From Thermodesulfovibrionales bacterium (GTDB lineage: Bacteria > Nitrospirota > Thermodesulfovibrionia > Thermodesulfovibrionales > SM23-35), in contig JALHSV010000301.1 of the NCBI GenBank assembly GCA_022865525.1, forward strand, positions 1-5,400: a stretch of 5,400 bases of DNA. Reading direction: 5' to 3'. How positions within the stretch are numbered: position 1 is the first letter of the stretch; every line of letters begins with the position of its first letter. The notes under the pieces were generated by a model. That model saw only the letters and a list, made by a program, of their open reading frames with translations, had not been told where the DNA came from and did not search any database. Of this stretch, positions 4,056 to 5,400 are shown piece after piece. The position numbers were made by a program, and so were the translations under genes.

Positions 4056-5400
4056 CTAAATCAGCGGGACGATCAGCAGTGCAACGATATTGATAACCTT
4101 GATCATCGGGTTGATTGCCGGTCCTGCTGTATCCTTATACGGGTCGCCGACAGTGTCGCCTGTTACAGAGGCTTTATGTCCGTCGCTGCCCTTCTTATGA
4201 ACTTTCCCAGTGGAATCAGTAACGCCATCCTCAAAGGATTTCTTGGCGTTGTCCCATGCGCCGCCGCCGCTTGTCATGGCAATAGCCTGGAAGAGTCCGG
4301 TAAGGATACTTCCCATAAGTACGCCTCCGAGTGCCTCTCTGCCAAGCAGAAAACCTACAACAACAGGAACAACAACCGGGATAAGCGCAGGAACCATCAT
4401 CTGCTGAATGGCGCCCTTGGTCACTATGTCAACACACTTGCCGTACTCCGGCTTTCCCGTGCCTTCCATAATGCCGGGGATCTCACGGAACTGCCTGCGC
4501 ACTTCATTAACGATGCTGCCGGCTGCTTTTCCAACAGCCTCCATAAGGAGCGAGCCGTAATAATAAGGGAGCAGACCGCCGATGAAAAGGCCGGCCAGAA
4601 CCATGGGGTTCGAAAGATCAAAATAAAGCTGTGTGCTGAATGACCTTGAATACTCTGCAAAAAGGACCAGAGCCGCGAGGGCTGCCGAACCAATAGCATA
4701 ACCCTTTGTAACAGCCTTTGTGGTGTTGCCGACTGCATCCAATGGGTCTGTGATGTTACGGATCTCTTCAGGCATTCCTGCCATTTCTGCTATACCGCCT
4801 GCGTTGTCTGTGATCGGGCCGTAGGTGTCAATGGCTACCACGATGCCTGTCATTGAAAGCATCGAAACCGCTGATAATGCAATAGCAAAAAGACCGCCAG
4901 ATGCATCACCGGCAAATCCACCGCCTAATGCATAAGCGCCAAGTATTGAGGCAACGATAGCGAGAACAGGCGCGCCGGTTGACTTCATGCTGACTGCGAG
5001 GCCGGCGATCACGTTTGTGCCGTGACCGGTCAAACTGGCTTGTGCAATGTGTTTGACCGGGGGGTACTGCGAAGCAGTGAAGTACTCAGTTATAACCACG
5101 ATCACTCCGGTCAATGCAAGGCCGATAATCGCCATAAGGAAAACGTTCATCTGTGTAAATGAAGGGTGAGCTGCCAGTGAAGCCTGTACTGATGCGTTTT
5201 TCAGAAATTCGCCTGTCACGATATAAAATGTTACTGCTGCAAGACCGCCAGCAACAGCCAGCCCCTTATAGAGGGCGCCCATGATATATCCGCTTTTGCC
5301 GAGCCTTACTGCAAATGTCCCAATAATGGAAGCAATGATCGATATTCCGCCGAGGAGCATCGGGAATTCCACCCATGCGCTGTCAGCTCCGAAAACCGTC
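4056..5400 (-). CDS. hppA: Membrane-bound proton-pumping pyrophosphatase, N-terminus beyond window edge
   Basis: Couples pyrophosphate hydrolysis to ion transport across the inner membrane. The frame is open to the window edge, with nine more codons (5399-5373) before the internal GTG at 5372, so the true start is outside. About 447 of the usual 660-720 residues are present, ending at TAG 4058-4056. Counting from the codon at 5372, marks are YFTASQYPPVKHIAQ (97-111), GHGTNVIAGLAVSMKST (116-132), DTYGPITDNAGGIAEMAG (182-199), DPLDAVGNTTKA (209-220), GGGAWDNAKK (369-378) and GDTVGDPYKDTAGPAINPMIKV near the C-terminus. Many hydrophobic spans separate these polar catalytic motifs. Lys219 in GNTTKA occupies the position that is Ala in K+-dependent enzymes, so this is predicted to be the K+-independent H+-pumping class. 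It is a separate transcription unit, with a terminator 15 bases after the stop. Confidence 0.96.
   Translation of the reverse strand, partial: TVFGADSAWVEFPMLLGGISIIASIIGTFAVRLGKSGYIMGALYKGLAVAGGLAAVTFYIVTGEFLKNASVQASLAAHPSFTQMNVFLMAIIGLALTGVIVVITEYFTASQYPPVKHIAQASLTGHGTNVIAGLAVSMKSTGAPVLAIVASILGAYALGGGFAGDASGGLFAIALSAVSMLSMTGIVVAIDTYGPITDNAGGIAEMAGMPEEIRNITDPLDAVGNTTKAVTKGYAIGSAALAALVLFAEYSRSFSTQLYFDLSNPMVLAGLFIGGLLPYYYGSLLMEAVGKAAGSIVNEVRRQFREIPGIMEGTGKPEYGKCVDIVTKGAIQQMMVPALIPVVVPVVVGFLLGREALGGVLMGSILTGLFQAIAMTSGGGAWDNAKKSFEDGVTDSTGKVHKKGSDGHKASVTGDTVGDPYKDTAGPAINPMIKVINIVALLIVPLI

Noticed and set aside
4176..4738. Frames on both strands within hppA, including a 155-codon plus-strand one
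   Set aside because: They overlap conserved hppA motifs in other frames and show no signs of independent coding.

Overview
The window looks like chromosome from an anaerobic, Gram-negative bacterium of the Desulfobacterota/Nitrospirota kind. This lineage is inferred from gene style and not proven. The pointers are a membrane pyrophosphatase of the K+-independent type, an AICAR transformylase encoded without its usual cyclohydrolase domain, a YkgJ-type cysteine-cluster protein, a proteobacterial-style 6S RNA and a tRNA-Thr(CGT) 3' end with an encoded CCA.

Layout, left to right. Positions 1-525 (minus strand) hold the first 175 codons of a secreted protein of unknown function, cut by the window edge. 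Positions 536-947 are AT-rich, hold no convincing gene and carry short direct repeats. At 948-993 lies the 3' part only (anticodon loop to CCA) of a tRNA-Thr(CGT). The left sequence departs from tRNA exactly at the anticodon loop, as expected for an attachment-site remnant of a tRNA-targeting integrative element. In that reading everything left of about 948 is the end of an island, and everything to the right is resident chromosome.

Positions 1083-1259 (plus) encode a 58-residue single-span membrane protein too short for ordinary gene calling. Positions about 1405-1583 (plus) encode a 6S RNA with its own sigma-70-like promoter. A 97-nt imperfect palindrome (1599-1695) separates it from the convergent genes.

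The rest is on the minus strand, read right to left. It contains hppA (5400-4056, N-terminus outside the window), closed by a strong intrinsic terminator, followed by a probable two-gene operon of ykgJ-like (3847-3059) and stand-alone purH/AICARFT (3018-1726), 40 nt apart. The leader of that operon contains mutually exclusive hairpins. HppA removes pyrophosphate from biosynthesis while pumping protons. PurH performs the last one-carbon transfer of purine synthesis. The 6S RNA, if functional, tunes housekeeping RNA polymerase in slow growth. I see no new defence or mobile system in the window itself. The best lead is the island boundary at the tRNA fragment with its uncharacterised secreted cargo protein.
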